From JAJCYK01 sp965212195 (GTDB lineage: Bacteria; Bacteroidota; Bacteroidia; Cytophagales; Cyclobacteriaceae): a DNA stretch of 64,000 nucleotides. The notes under the pieces were generated by a model. That model was not told the origin of the DNA. It saw nothing but the letters and a program-made list of their open reading frames with translations, and did not search any database. Made by a program: the position numbers and the translations under genes. Below are positions 1-9,603 of this stretch, one piece after another (position 1 is the first letter of the stretch; every line of letters starts with the position of its first letter). The stretch spans positions 266,416-330,415 of the forward strand of contig CBDBUW010000011.1 of assembly GCA_965212195.1 (NCBI GenBank), given 5' to 3'.

Positions 1-42
1 GACAGGGGCAAAGCCCTAAACAAACTCTAAGTAAGGCGCGGG

Positions 43-465
43 TCATTTCGCAAAGAGCTGACCCATGTCCTTGAAGGCTTTGAACTCTAAAGCATTGCCC
101 GAAGGGTCCTGAAAAAACATGGTGGCCTGTTCACCCACTTGACCTTCAAAGCGAACATAAGGTTCGATGATAAATTCAATTTGCTGATGCTTCAGGTGTT
201 GGGAAAGATGCTGCCATTGATCCCAGGGCAATACCACCCCAAAATGCGGAACCGGCACATTATGCCCATCAACAGGATTGGCAGCTCCCTGCCTGCGGGC
301 CTCCGTGGTTTCGTGTATGACCAGTTGATGGCCGTAAAGGTCAAAATCCACCCACTGATTGCTGCTACGCCCTTCCGGGCAATTAAGAACTTTTCCGTAG
401 AATTCACGGCAGGTTTGCAGATCGTGCACAGGAATGGCTAAGTGGAAGGGGTTCAAATTACTCAT
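43..465 (-). CDS. VOC (glyoxalase/bleomycin-resistance) family protein
   Basis: A 140-residue single-module vicinal-oxygen-chelate protein. The usual landmarks are present: an N-terminal beta strand with a His (NPFHLAIPV), a middle strand (GHQLVIHE), a second-half strand with His (VPHFGVVL) and a closing PSGNALEFK segment whose Glu is the usual last metal ligand. Two beta-alpha-beta-beta-beta units fit the length. These proteins are metal-dependent lyases, dioxygenases or binding proteins; the substrate cannot be read from sequence. It starts at the ATG at 465, with no clear Shine-Dalgarno, which is normal for Bacteroidota. It is monocistronic as far as the window shows. Family assignment is firm; function is open. 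Confidence 0.85.
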   Translation of the reverse strand: MSNLNPFHLAIPVHDLQTCREFYGKVLNCPEGRSSNQWVDFDLYGHQLVIHETTEARRQGAANPVDGHNVPVPHFGVVLPWDQWQHLSQHLKHQQIEFIIEPYVRFEGQVGEQATMFFQDPSGNALEFKAFKDMGQLFAK

Positions 466-711
466 ACCAAAAAAATTGATTACTATGAATGTCGTTAATT
501 ATTATCAATTAAAGCCTCCATCCGGTAAAATCCAAACGACCTCATATTTATAGTATGATGGTCCGATCTATTGTTTTGTAATACAGCTGCTTTGAAATTT
601 CGCAAATCTTAAACACTTATGCCGAGGATTAATTTTAAGTTAAGGTTAAACACGAACTGCCATGAGCTGGAGTGATCCAAATGCCGGTGATAATTTGATT
701 GTTGATCCATT

Positions 712-1104
712 TCAATATCTCCACATATCCCAGGGAAGATCCGGAAATATAGTCCTAGCTGATAAATTTCCTATCTTTTTAGTCACTGAGTCCAATACTT
801 TAGGATCAACTCGCTCAATACCATAGCCATGCAGGTCGATTTCACTGACCACCATCAATAACAGGTGCAAGTTCGAATAATGGAAGGCATCTGGTGGCTG
901 CAGGTCACGCACATCCACAAAAATCCTATATAAAGATTCCAGTTTTGACATCCTGTTTTCAGCCTCAGCGGGGATTATATAGTCCAGAACGGTTCTGTCA
1001 TAATTTTCATAGGCCCATTTGACCATAGCCCTAAGGCATTCCCATTCCTCAATGGTACAGTCAAGTTCTGCATAGGAGTACTCTATACGTTTGATATGGA
1101 TCAT
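712..1104 (-). CDS. hypothetical protein, 130 aa
   Basis: I do not recognise a family. The protein is soluble, acidic and mostly helical by composition, with an aromatic-rich C-terminus (FPDLPWDMWRY) and a leucine-rich stretch in the second half (SNLHLLLMVVSEIDLHG). There is no signal peptide or membrane segment. The start at 1104 is the only good ATG and gives a continuous frame. It stands alone, with about 245 bases to the VOC gene and 220 bases to tRNA-Pro. Composition and an uninterrupted frame support a real gene, but no function can be proposed. Confidence 0.6.
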   Translation of the reverse strand: MIHIKRIEYSYAELDCTIEEWECLRAMVKWAYENYDRTVLDYIIPAEAENRMSKLESLYRIFVDVRDLQPPDAFHYSNLHLLLMVVSEIDLHGYGIERVDPKVLDSVTKKIGNLSARTIFPDLPWDMWRY

Positions 1105-1325
1105 GGTCGTTTATACCTGTATAGCGAGATTGGAATAAATGTCATCCATTGATGGAAAGATATTCCGTTAATTGTGAGGTGCCGCCGCTAAAGGTTGCAT
1201 AATATCAAATTAGTACCCAATTTTAAGTCTGTATTGTGAAGAAGGTTAGAAGTGACACTCCGCCGCCGCACAGAACATGGTGAGCGAATCACACTCAAAC
1301 TCACACCCAAACTCACACTCTATTT

Positions 1326-1399
1326 CGGGATGTGGCGCAGCCCGGTAGCGCGCTTCGTTCGGGACGAAGAGGCCGCTGGTTCGAATCCAGTCATCCCGA
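1326..1399 (+). tRNA. tRNA-Pro (anticodon CGG)
   Basis: A full cloverleaf can be drawn. The acceptor stem CGGGATG pairs with CATCCCG, with A1399 as discriminator. The D arm contains GCGCAGCCCGGTAGCGC. The anticodon stem CTTCG/CGAAG encloses the loop TTCGGGA, giving CGG. The T arm carries GGTTCGAATCC. CCA is not encoded. The 5' leader is a run of ACTCACACTC-like repeats that also precedes the other tRNA-Pro in this window. Confidence 0.95.
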
Positions 1400-1401
1400 C
1401 T

Positions 1402-1439
1402 CCGCCCACCGTGGTCCATAAGATGACGGCGGGCTTTTT
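1402..1439 (+). terminator. likely intrinsic terminator after tRNA-Pro(CGG)
   Basis: Three bases after the tRNA, CCGCC pairs with GGCGG across a 21-base loop. The stem is followed closely by GCTTTTT and further T-rich sequence. The stem is short, so this is moderate evidence only. Confidence 0.45.
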
Positions 1440-1466
1440 AATTTAATACTTTTTAAATTACATCTA

Positions 1467-2387
1467 ATGTCGAAACCGGGGGTGATCATTTCTATATTGC
1501 TAATGCTGGCTGGTACTAGTTGCGCCCAAAATCTTGAGTTTAAGGAAACTAACGGAGAGATCCAACTGTGGGACCAAGGCCGCCATATCTTTAGCTATCA
1601 GACTGCCACCCGTAGTCAAGACGGCGCCTATCCCCGCGCAAACTACGTACATCCGCTCAATGATTTTTCTGGTCGACCGTTAACGGAAGATTTTCCTCCG
1701 GACCATCTGCATCAGCGCGGTATCTTCTGGGCCTGGCACCAATTGTTTATAGATGGTATTTCTGCTGCCGATCCCTGGGAATGCCGGGACATTGAATGGT
1801 GGGTAAAAGAGGTGGACTATGGTACTGAAGAGGACCGCGGTATTATTGCAGCAGAGATTGATTGGAGAGTAGGTAAGGCAGGTAAAGCACCGCAGGATGT
1901 GATGCGGGAGTATCTTACCATAACCTATCAGAGCTTTCAAGATCATTATACCGTGGATTTCAATATTAAATTTCTGGCCTTAACCGAACTGGAGTTGGGA
2001 GGCTCTCACGATGAAAAGGGTTACGGTGGTTTCTCCGCCAGGTTTCAGTTGGGCAAGGAAGTGAAGTTTTATGGGTTGTCCGGAGAAATAGCCCCTAAAA
2101 ACACTCAGGTTCAGGCAGGGGACTGGATCAAGATCACCGGTTTGGGTGAACACCATGCACAAGTAGTGATCATGTATCACCAGAACTCTACTGCCGACCT
2201 TCAGGGCTGGATATTACGCAGATCGGGAAGCATGCAAAACCCGGTATGGCCAGGAAGGCAACCCGTACACCTTTACCAAGGGGATAGCTTTAATATGCGA
2301 GCCCGTTTGACGATCTTTAAAGGCAAGGCGCCCTCGCCAAAGGTTATTGAGCACATGTATCAGACTTACATAGCTATTCAGCGGTAA
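1467..2387 (+). CDS. DUF6807 / PmoA-family exported lipoprotein
   Basis: The protein has 306 residues with an N-terminal lipoprotein signal (LMLAGTSC, lipidation Cys at about 19). The body matches the DUF6807 ("PmoA family") pattern known from Bacteroidota: a beta-rich fold with a histidine-rich segment FPPDHLHQRGIFWAWHQ and the later motif GSHDEKGYGG. These proteins are common beside Gfo/Idh/MocA oxidoreductases and DUF1080 proteins in sugar-oxidation gene sets, and both occur 12-13 kb away here. The biochemical role is not established. The gene is convergent with the FMN-binding lipoprotein gene and the two overlap by 14 bases at their 3' ends. Confidence 0.85.
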   Translation: MSKPGVIISILLMLAGTSCAQNLEFKETNGEIQLWDQGRHIFSYQTATRSQDGAYPRANYVHPLNDFSGRPLTEDFPPDHLHQRGIFWAWHQLFIDGISAADPWECRDIEWWVKEVDYGTEEDRGIIAAEIDWRVGKAGKAPQDVMREYLTITYQSFQDHYTVDFNIKFLALTELELGGSHDEKGYGGFSARFQLGKEVKFYGLSGEIAPKNTQVQAGDWIKITGLGEHHAQVVIMYHQNSTADLQGWILRRSGSMQNPVWPGRQPVHLYQGDSFNMRARLTIFKGKAPSPKVIEHMYQTYIAIQR

Positions 2388-3048
2388 AATACGCCTGATA
2401 TCGCGGCAACTGCTCATTTAGCATATCAAGGGCATTTTGACAAATATCCGTGGCCCCTGAGATTCCATCAATTTGTACATCTCCCTGGAATTTAGGTTCA
2501 TCCCAGGGTTTAATACCGAAATTATTAGGATTGAAGGTAATAGTGGTTCCTGCGAATTGTGCTTGTAGATCTTGGTTGCGGGAGCCAAGTTTTTCAGTTT
2601 GGGAATTAGCCAAAAAAACCAGCTTTTGAATAGTAAGCTGAGGTTTATCAACCAGGATCAAGGCGGTCACACCCTTTCCGCTAGCCAATAAAATTACGCT
2701 ATCAGTGTTGATTACTTCAAAAAAGGGTAAATCCAAGCTCTTTTTAGGGGAATCCAAAACTTGCTCAAATTGTTCCAAAGCCTGAGATTCCGAGATTTCC
2801 TGTACACCCTGGTCTGACAGCAGGAAACCTTTGAAGGTATCACTAAAATCTTCCGTTTCCTCAGCCGCTGAATCGATCATTTGAGCAAGTGTCAATTTAT
2901 GGGCGATAGCCAGATCCTGAAGGGATTTGTCCTCTGATATTTCCTGTTCTGGCAGTGATTGTTTATCAGCGGTTGGTTGTTCAGCTTTACTACAAGCCGA
3001 TAAGATCAATGCAATTCCTAGTAGCGAATTAATGATACTGATTTTCAT
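2374..3048 (-). CDS. FMN-binding domain lipoprotein (RnfG/NqrC-like)
   Basis: The protein has 224 residues. A lipoprotein signal (LGIALILSAC) is followed by an acidic, Gln-rich linker and a C-terminal FMN-binding domain. The flavinylation signature is seen as DGISGATD, where the Thr of SGAT is the residue that carries covalent FMN in NqrC and RnfG. In those proteins ApbE attaches the flavin; no apbE is in this window. A periplasmic electron-carrier role is the natural inference, with partners unknown. It overlaps the convergent DUF6807 gene by 14 bases. Confidence 0.8.
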   Translation of the reverse strand: MKISIINSLLGIALILSACSKAEQPTADKQSLPEQEISEDKSLQDLAIAHKLTLAQMIDSAAEETEDFSDTFKGFLLSDQGVQEISESQALEQFEQVLDSPKKSLDLPFFEVINTDSVILLASGKGVTALILVDKPQLTIQKLVFLANSQTEKLGSRNQDLQAQFAGTTITFNPNNFGIKPWDEPKFQGDVQIDGISGATDICQNALDMLNEQLPRYQAYFTAE

Positions 3049-3254
3049 TTTTTTGACTTTGGCCTATGATAATGCGAAGGTACCTGACCTAATATGCGGC
3101 AACAATGACGATGATCAACTGAGGTTCTGACATGTGGCTTAGTAAGGCATATTTTTAATGATAAAATTGGGCTTTTGCTTTAATACACCATCAGACACCT
3201 TCTATTTGGTTCTGCCGGTTAACGGATTAAATTAATGTCCAAAGTCAACTTGCT

Positions 3255-6200
3255 ATGGAAAAGCCCAGCCTCAATCTGTTCATAAAGCATTTGCTGTGGT
3301 TACTGCCGGTATTTATTGGCTGGAGATGCTGGGGACAAACAACCCTGGAGCACCGGGTATTTCTTTTGGGCAACACTGCTGACTTGACTATAGATTCACC
3401 CCTGTATGCACAATTAGGTGCCTTGATAGAAGGCAACACCTCAGGGACAACGGTAATACTAAACGGCGATTTCTCCACTGGCCAAGCTGACGAATATGAA
3501 GATTCAATAAGAATCCGTCACCTGCTTGCCAGCTTATCCTCAAACAATAATGTGAGAACGATACTGATCCCCGGTGACCGTGATTGGGCTCACTCCCAAA
3601 AAAATGGTTGGGAACAGGTACGCAACCTGGAAAAGATGGTTCATAGTATGAATTTCCCAAACGTTATTTGGGCCATCAAAAAGGGCTGTCCGGGTCCCGA
3701 GGAAATATGGTTAGATGAAAACACCTTACTGATCAACATGCAAACCCAGTGGTGGAATCATCCGCATCAAAAACCGCAACCAGCAGGCGCTGATTGCAAG
3801 TTCGCCACCGAAGATGTATTTATAGAGGAGTTGGAGGATCTTATAGAGGAAAATGCACAAAAAAATATACTGTTGGCCGGGCATTACCCCCTGATCTCTT
3901 ACGGGCCCTACGGCGGTAAATGGCCCTTAAAAAATTACCTTCTACCAATTCCCATCTTCAGCGGTTTAATACCGTCCTTTCACGCCAATGTAGGAGCTGC
4001 CAAAGATATTGCTAACGATAATTTCGATGATTTTAGGAACCTTTTGGAACAAGTATCCTTGGAACAGAATGGCCTTATTTATGTTTCCGGGCATGAGCAT
4101 AATTTACAGATTTTATCCATAAAAGATCATTACTTGATCAATAGCGGTTCACCAACAAAACCCAGTTATAGTGGTAAGGGCGAACTAGCCCTTTATGCCG
4201 AGTCCCAGCCCGGACTTATTGAACTAAGATATTTTGACCATGGGAAAGTACAGGCAGTCGTCCATAAAGTAGATCATTCAGGCATGGTGAAGCTGAAGGA
4301 GTTGATCTTATATCGGTCCTTTTGTGAAACAGATCTGGCGCCAATCCCCTATAATAGCCGTTATGCCCCATGTAACCAGTTAAATGACACTTCAGGTAGT
4401 ATATCCAAAAAGGCCACAGTTACCGTGGCAGCAGGACTGGAGTACGAGGCTGGCAAGTTTAAGCAAAGATGGCTAGGAAAGCATTATCGTGGTAGTTGGA
4501 CCACTCCAGTAAAGGTTCCTTACTTGGATCTGGAAAGCACCTTTGGGGGATTATTGCCCTATCAAAAAGGTGGCGGCAGGCAGACCACATCATTGAAATT
4601 CAAGGCCCAAAACGGTGAGGAGTATGTTTTTCGTTCTGTCAATAAAGATCCCACCAAAGCCTTGGATTACGAGTTTCGCAAAACGGTGGTGGGCACAGTA
4701 GTACGGGATCAAACTTCGGCTCAACAACCATTCGGGGCAATGGCTGTAGATGTTCTATTGGATAAGCTGAATATATTACATGCCCATCCCAAGTTATATG
4801 TACTACCGGATGACCCCGCACTGGGACAATTTCGAGGCTCATTTGCCGGACTGATGGGGATGCTTGAAGAGCGACCCACCAATCCCAAGAAAGTGGAAAA
4901 GCCTTTTGCCCAGGCACAAGCAATTTTGAAAAGTAACAAAATGTTCAGGGAGCTTTATGATGACCACGATAATAAAGTGAACATTCAGGAATTTGCACGG
5001 GCTCGGGTATTCGATATGTGGGTGGGGGACTGGGGGAAGCACGAGGATAATTGGAAGTGGGCAGGTTATGCGGACCACAGTGGGATGACTTATCGACCCG
5101 TACCTCGGGACAGGGATCATGTCTTTTCCCTGTGGGACGGCCTATTGCCATGGTTGGCAGATCGGGAATGGGCCAAAGAAAGCGCCGCCAATTTTGGGTA
5201 CGAATTTAAAGGGATCCGCAGTCTAATGTGGCAGGCCCGACACCTGGACCGTTTATTGGGTAATCAATTAACCAGGGAGGATTGGAGGCAAGCTGCCCGG
5301 GAGATCCAGCAAAACATAAATAAAGAGGATATTGACAGGGCCGTCAATAATATGCCGGCTGAGATTTATGAAGTTGACGGCAGAACTATTGCCAGTAAAC
5401 TCGAACGTCGTCTTAACCAGCTGCCGGAGGCTGTCTCCCAATACTATGACCTGCTGGCCCGGGAAGTGGATGTAGTAGGTTCCAATAAAAGAGAGTTTTT
5501 TGAAATTATTAGGGCAAAGGACGGCTCCGTTAGTGTGGCTATGTTTGACCTGGATAAAAAATCCGGAGGGGCAGATAGTTCCAGAAGGTATTACCATCGT
5601 AGATTTATTCCAGAGGAAACCAAGGAGATCCGGGTATTCGGTCTTCGCAAAGCAGATCATTTCCATATTTCAGGTCAGGCCAGAAAGTCCATACCCATTC
5701 GCATAATCGGGGGTCCGGGTGCGGACCAGGTAAGCGACAGTTCTAAAGTCGGCGGGTTGAACAAGGCTACCAAAGTGTATGAAAATGACGCAGATGCCAG
5801 ATTGTATCTAGGTACGGAGGCCAGGCTGGTGAAACACTGGAATAACCAGGTATTTAACTACGATCGCACGGCTTTTGCCTACAATACCTACTTGCCTTTA
5901 GCCTTCATATCGTTTTCAAAAGATTTTGGGTTTGGATTACGCACCGGACTGCAATTTACCCGTCAAAAATACGGCAAGAAGGATTTCGCCAGCAAACATT
6001 CTCTAGGGCTAACCTTGTCTACCGAAAATATTAAAGTTTTAAGCTATGATGCCAGATTCCATCATGTTTGGGGAAGATGGGACGTTATCTTGTCCGCACT
6101 GGCCGGAAATCACTATTATTTCACCTTTTTCTTCGGCATCGGTAATGATACCCAGAAAGATGATAAACTTTTTGACCAGGACTACTATCGAACCAATTAC

Positions 6201-6935
6201 AATTCCAATCAACTTAGCGTGGGTGTGCTACATGAATTTTGGGAAGGCAATAACAGTCACTTGGCCTTTAAATTACATTACGAAAACAACAGCCAGCAGA
6301 TAAATGAAAACACCATCCTTACGGATACCCAAAATCCCATGGATATTCTGGGTATTAACGATATTAATTTACTAGAATCAGTTTTTGATCTGGAATTGGA
6401 TTTCAGGGATCGCAGTTCTTTACCGGAAAGAGGCATGAGGGTCGCTCTGAAACATCAAAGCGGTATTATCACCAACGAAAGCAATGATGGTTACGGAGTT
6501 ACCCAGGGTTTTTTGGAGGGCTTTATGTCCACCAATCTAAGACGACCATTAACTTTTGGCATACGCTTGGGAGGTTCTAAAAGTTATGGAGAAATCCCCT
6601 TCTACAAACTAAAATACCTGGGACAACGAAATGATCTAAGAGGGTATCTGAGAAATAGATTTACTGGTGAATCCACCCTGTTCATCAATACGGAAATGCG
6701 ATGGGAATTATACGAATTTCATACCTCTCTTTTTCCTCTTAGGTTTGGAGTAAAAGCCTTTTATGATGCTGGAAGGGTATATTCAAAATTTGATGAAACC
6801 GACAATTGGCATCAGGGCTATGGTGGCGGTATCTACTTGGTTCCTTTACTGGAGCAATTTTCAATCAATTTGTCAGTGGCCTTTTCTGAAGAGGAATCGG
6901 GATTATTCCTGCTGGGAATAGGGAAGGCTTTTTGA
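3255..6935 (+). CDS. metallophosphoesterase-like / Omp85-type barrel fusion protein
   Basis: A 1226-residue outer-membrane protein with three parts. Residues about 30-330 form a calcineurin-like phosphoesterase domain. Its motifs are partly degraded: LLGN at about 37 where GD is usual, NGDF at about 69, PGDRDW at about 110 in place of GNHDW, AGHYPL at about 206, and an intact GHEHNLQ near 280. Residues about 440-760 form a middle domain with VGDWGKHEDNWKW and PRDRDHVFS, reminiscent of kinase-like folds; this resemblance is only by eye. Residues about 870-1226 form an Omp85/BamA-like barrel with LRGYLRNRFTGES near the end and a terminal Phe. A signal segment precedes GWRCWGQ. MPE-barrel fusions are known in Bacteroidota; the loss of ligands is the odd point. 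It is monocistronic. Confidence 0.85.
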   Translation: MEKPSLNLFIKHLLWLLPVFIGWRCWGQTTLEHRVFLLGNTADLTIDSPLYAQLGALIEGNTSGTTVILNGDFSTGQADEYEDSIRIRHLLASLSSNNNVRTILIPGDRDWAHSQKNGWEQVRNLEKMVHSMNFPNVIWAIKKGCPGPEEIWLDENTLLINMQTQWWNHPHQKPQPAGADCKFATEDVFIEELEDLIEENAQKNILLAGHYPLISYGPYGGKWPLKNYLLPIPIFSGLIPSFHANVGAAKDIANDNFDDFRNLLEQVSLEQNGLIYVSGHEHNLQILSIKDHYLINSGSPTKPSYSGKGELALYAESQPGLIELRYFDHGKVQAVVHKVDHSGMVKLKELILYRSFCETDLAPIPYNSRYAPCNQLNDTSGSISKKATVTVAAGLEYEAGKFKQRWLGKHYRGSWTTPVKVPYLDLESTFGGLLPYQKGGGRQTTSLKFKAQNGEEYVFRSVNKDPTKALDYEFRKTVVGTVVRDQTSAQQPFGAMAVDVLLDKLNILHAHPKLYVLPDDPALGQFRGSFAGLMGMLEERPTNPKKVEKPFAQAQAILKSNKMFRELYDDHDNKVNIQEFARARVFDMWVGDWGKHEDNWKWAGYADHSGMTYRPVPRDRDHVFSLWDGLLPWLADREWAKESAANFGYEFKGIRSLMWQARHLDRLLGNQLTREDWRQAAREIQQNINKEDIDRAVNNMPAEIYEVDGRTIASKLERRLNQLPEAVSQYYDLLAREVDVVGSNKREFFEIIRAKDGSVSVAMFDLDKKSGGADSSRRYYHRRFIPEETKEIRVFGLRKADHFHISGQARKSIPIRIIGGPGADQVSDSSKVGGLNKATKVYENDADARLYLGTEARLVKHWNNQVFNYDRTAFAYNTYLPLAFISFSKDFGFGLRTGLQFTRQKYGKKDFASKHSLGLTLSTENIKVLSYDARFHHVWGRWDVILSALAGNHYYFTFFFGIGNDTQKDDKLFDQDYYRTNYNSNQLSVGVLHEFWEGNNSHLAFKLHYENNSQQINENTILTDTQNPMDILGINDINLLESVFDLELDFRDRSSLPERGMRVALKHQSGIITNESNDGYGVTQGFLEGFMSTNLRRPLTFGIRLGGSKSYGEIPFYKLKYLGQRNDLRGYLRNRFTGESTLFINTEMRWELYEFHTSLFPLRFGVKAFYDAGRVYSKFDETDNWHQGYGGGIYLVPLLEQFSINLSVAFSEEESGLFLLGIGKAF

Positions 6936-7140
6936 TGTACACTTAGCTACTAGTAATTCTGTCCCTTTTGAAAGGGAGCAAAATAAAGCTACTCCCGCCT
7001 CAGCGTTAGGCATCAGCATATTAACATAATGAACAATGATTGGAGAGTTTGCCTGCAAGTCATATGGTATAATGATCACCCTCATTGCTAAGTATTCCGG
7101 GACCAGTTAACTTGAAATTTACAACTTAAAATCTATCAAG

Positions 7141-7701
7141 ATGATGAAGTACATTACCATAATGCTTTTGTTGATAGGTATCAACCAGCATGCAGATGCA
7201 CAAAGTTCCTTGTTCAAGCCGTTTAAAATAGATATTGGTATAGTGGGAGCGGTTTCATTGGATGATGAAGCTGGAAATGGGCCGGGTTTTTATCTGGAGC
7301 CCAAATACCAGGCCAGTGACAGGATCAATGTGGGTTTGCGATTAGAGAGCGTGTTCCTCACTTCCGGAAGTATTTCCATCGGCCCTACTGCTATTGATCT
7401 GGAAGCTGCTTCAGTTTTCCCCATTTTGTTAACCGGTGACTACTATTTTAATACAGAGAGAGTACGTCCTTACGCCGGTCTGGGGATAGGAGTTTACATT
7501 AAGGATGAAACTTCCATCGACACGGATATCGGTATGATTAATTTCGACCTGGGATCAAAAACCAATTTTGGGGTGGCGCCCAGATTGGGTCTAAATGCGG
7601 GCCATTTTAAACTGGCGGTAATTTACAACTATACTGGTGATGGCATTGCTGACTACCTGGGGATTAGCATAGGTGCTGAAATCGGCGGAGGTTATCAATA
7701 G
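7141..7701 (+). CDS. outer-membrane beta-barrel protein, 186 aa
   Basis: A signal peptide (MLLLIGINQHADAQ) precedes about 165 residues of alternating hydrophobic/polar strands typical of small 8-stranded OmpW/OmpA-like barrels. Phrases such as YFNTERVRPYAGLGIGVYI and FGVAPRLGLNAGHFKLAVIYNY are typical of this group. The Bacteroidota gene product class is abundant and usually of unknown role. The gene is isolated, 205 bases after the large fusion gene and convergent with the cyclase gene. Confidence 0.8.
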   Translation: MMKYITIMLLLIGINQHADAQSSLFKPFKIDIGIVGAVSLDDEAGNGPGFYLEPKYQASDRINVGLRLESVFLTSGSISIGPTAIDLEAASVFPILLTGDYYFNTERVRPYAGLGIGVYIKDETSIDTDIGMINFDLGSKTNFGVAPRLGLNAGHFKLAVIYNYTGDGIADYLGISIGAEIGGGYQ

Positions 7702-7770
7702 AGAATTTTCCCAAGCGTGAATAGCAGATGAACACTCTTATCTATTTGAGTGGTACGCTTAATGCTGCGT

Positions 7771-9603
7771 TTATAAATTTTTTAATAATTGCTGGAAGCG
7801 ATAGTGTTTGCGCAGGGAATCGAGATTGCTATCATGGACGAACCATTCTTTTAGTTTAAGGCCCATTTCGAATGATTTTTCCAGACAATTTAACGCTTGC
7901 TCAGGCATATCACACATGGCATAAATACAACCAGCATTGTACAATAACATCGCATCACTGGGTTCTAATGACAGTGCTCGGTGGAGCCATTGCAACCCTT
8001 TTTCAATTTGACCGAGGGCCACTAAACCGTTAGCACCCATATAAAGTGCGCGGGTATTTCCTGGATTAAGCTCCAGTACTTTTTCTGCAATGGCTATTCC
8101 CCTTTTTTTAGTTTGTACCGATTTTTCCGGCAAGCCCAGTGTATCGTAGCACTGTGCTACCAGCAGGGGTGCCTGATAGTCATCAGGGCGCAGACTATAG
8201 GCTTTCTCGAAGAGTTGAGCCGCTTTTTCCAATTTACCTTCTGCAAATGATAAACGTGCATATTCATAATGGGTCTGGAAAAGCCGGGGTTCTAGTTCCA
8301 AAGCTTTCTCAAATGCCGATTCTGCTTCTGGATAATTCTTCTGTGTAAACAAAGCTACGCCTCTAGCAGAATAGGCTTCTGCCAAATGCGGGTCCAGATC
8401 AACTGCCTGCTTGCTGGCTTGGTCAGCATGCCTAAGATTTTCATTGCTGGCCTCGCTGTGTAAATAAAGGTAGGAGTAGCACAATGATAATCCGCTGAAA
8501 GCTAATGCATAGTTTTTATCCAGTTGAATGGCTTTTTCAAACATCTGGATAGCAAATCCCACACTTTGAGCGCTAAATTGGAAGTAGAATCGTCGACCTC
8601 TCAAGTAGTATTCATAAGCTTCAACATCCTTGGTTTGAGTAGCTTGGATTCCCCTGTGCCCCATTTGCGGTTGAATATCTAACGCTTGTGCCACACATTG
8701 GGCGATTTGATCTTGAATGGCAAAAACATCTTGGGTGCTGCGGTCGAATCGCTCAACCCATAAATCCGTGCCGGTGGCTACATCAGCCAACTCGACATTT
8801 ATACGCAGATGTCCATTGACTTTGCGCACTGATCCTTCCAATATGGCAGTCGCATTAAGTTTTTCACCCAATTTTTGCACATTTAAAGGCGCTCCCTTGA
8901 GGGCAAAGGAGGAAGCATGGGATACGACCTTTAGTCCTGGCATGCGGCCTATGGCAATGATGATTTCCTCAGCAATGCCTTCACAAAAATACTCCTGTTC
9001 CAGCTCTCCACTAAGGTTCGAAAAAGGTAACACAGCCACCGTTGGAGACAACGCTAAGGTCCTGGGACTGGGAAATTGCTGGTTCAGCCCGGAAACATTT
9101 AGTTGATACATTTCTTCTGGCTCATCAAAATCTTTTAGCATAAATGTGCCTATCTTGCCCAGAGATACCTTTGGTGGTAAACGGTTTTTGATGGTTTCCA
9201 TCATTGGATAGGATAGGATTACTTGTCCACCATGTCCGGCATCACAGATGCGGGATGCTTTATGCACTTCCACTCCCGTGCATTGATCTCCATCAAATGT
9301 CGCTTTTCCCCAATGTAAGGCCATACGCACCAATACTTTAGCGTCCTCAGGCCACGGTTGGCCGGCTAGATCTATTTGCATATCCACCGCCGCCTTCAGT
9401 GCTTTAAGGGGGTCTGAAAAGACCAGAAAAAATCCATCACCTGGATTTTCTACCTCCTTCCCCTGATAACGGTGCATATGCCGGCGTACAATTTCATTGT
9501 GTTGAGATAATATTTTTGGATATCGTGAACCTAGACGTTGGGCCATGCGTGTGGAGCCCTCAATGTCAGTGAAAAAAAGTGTTATTAGAGAAGAGGCGGA
9601 CAT
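7771..9603 (-). CDS. class III nucleotidyl cyclase / TolB-FlgO-like / TPR protein
   Basis: A 610-residue cytoplasmic protein. Residues 1-170 are a class III cyclase domain: FFTDIEGST carries the first metal Asp, NPGDGFFLVF the second, and GVEVHKASRICDAGHGG the transition-state Arg. The Asn that normally precedes it is His here, and the Lys before GDG is replaced by Glu, so nucleotide specificity and even activity are uncertain. Residues about 185-310 form the TolB/FlgO-like module (TVAVLPFSNLSGELEQEYF, VSHASSFALKG, ATAILEGSVRKVNGHLRI). From about 345 to the end there are roughly six TPR units. This three-part architecture is known in Bacteroidota. There is no DNA-binding domain. It is monocistronic. 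Confidence 0.9.
   Translation of the reverse strand: MSASSLITLFFTDIEGSTRMAQRLGSRYPKILSQHNEIVRRHMHRYQGKEVENPGDGFFLVFSDPLKALKAAVDMQIDLAGQPWPEDAKVLVRMALHWGKATFDGDQCTGVEVHKASRICDAGHGGQVILSYPMMETIKNRLPPKVSLGKIGTFMLKDFDEPEEMYQLNVSGLNQQFPSPRTLALSPTVAVLPFSNLSGELEQEYFCEGIAEEIIIAIGRMPGLKVVSHASSFALKGAPLNVQKLGEKLNATAILEGSVRKVNGHLRINVELADVATGTDLWVERFDRSTQDVFAIQDQIAQCVAQALDIQPQMGHRGIQATQTKDVEAYEYYLRGRRFYFQFSAQSVGFAIQMFEKAIQLDKNYALAFSGLSLCYSYLYLHSEASNENLRHADQASKQAVDLDPHLAEAYSARGVALFTQKNYPEAESAFEKALELEPRLFQTHYEYARLSFAEGKLEKAAQLFEKAYSLRPDDYQAPLLVAQCYDTLGLPEKSVQTKKRGIAIAEKVLELNPGNTRALYMGANGLVALGQIEKGLQWLHRALSLEPSDAMLLYNAGCIYAMCDMPEQALNCLEKSFEMGLKLKEWFVHDSNLDSLRKHYRFQQLLKNL

Noticed and set aside
1252..1446. 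A 64-codon frame across the first tRNA-Pro
   Set aside because: It is formed by the leader repeats, the tRNA itself and the terminator.
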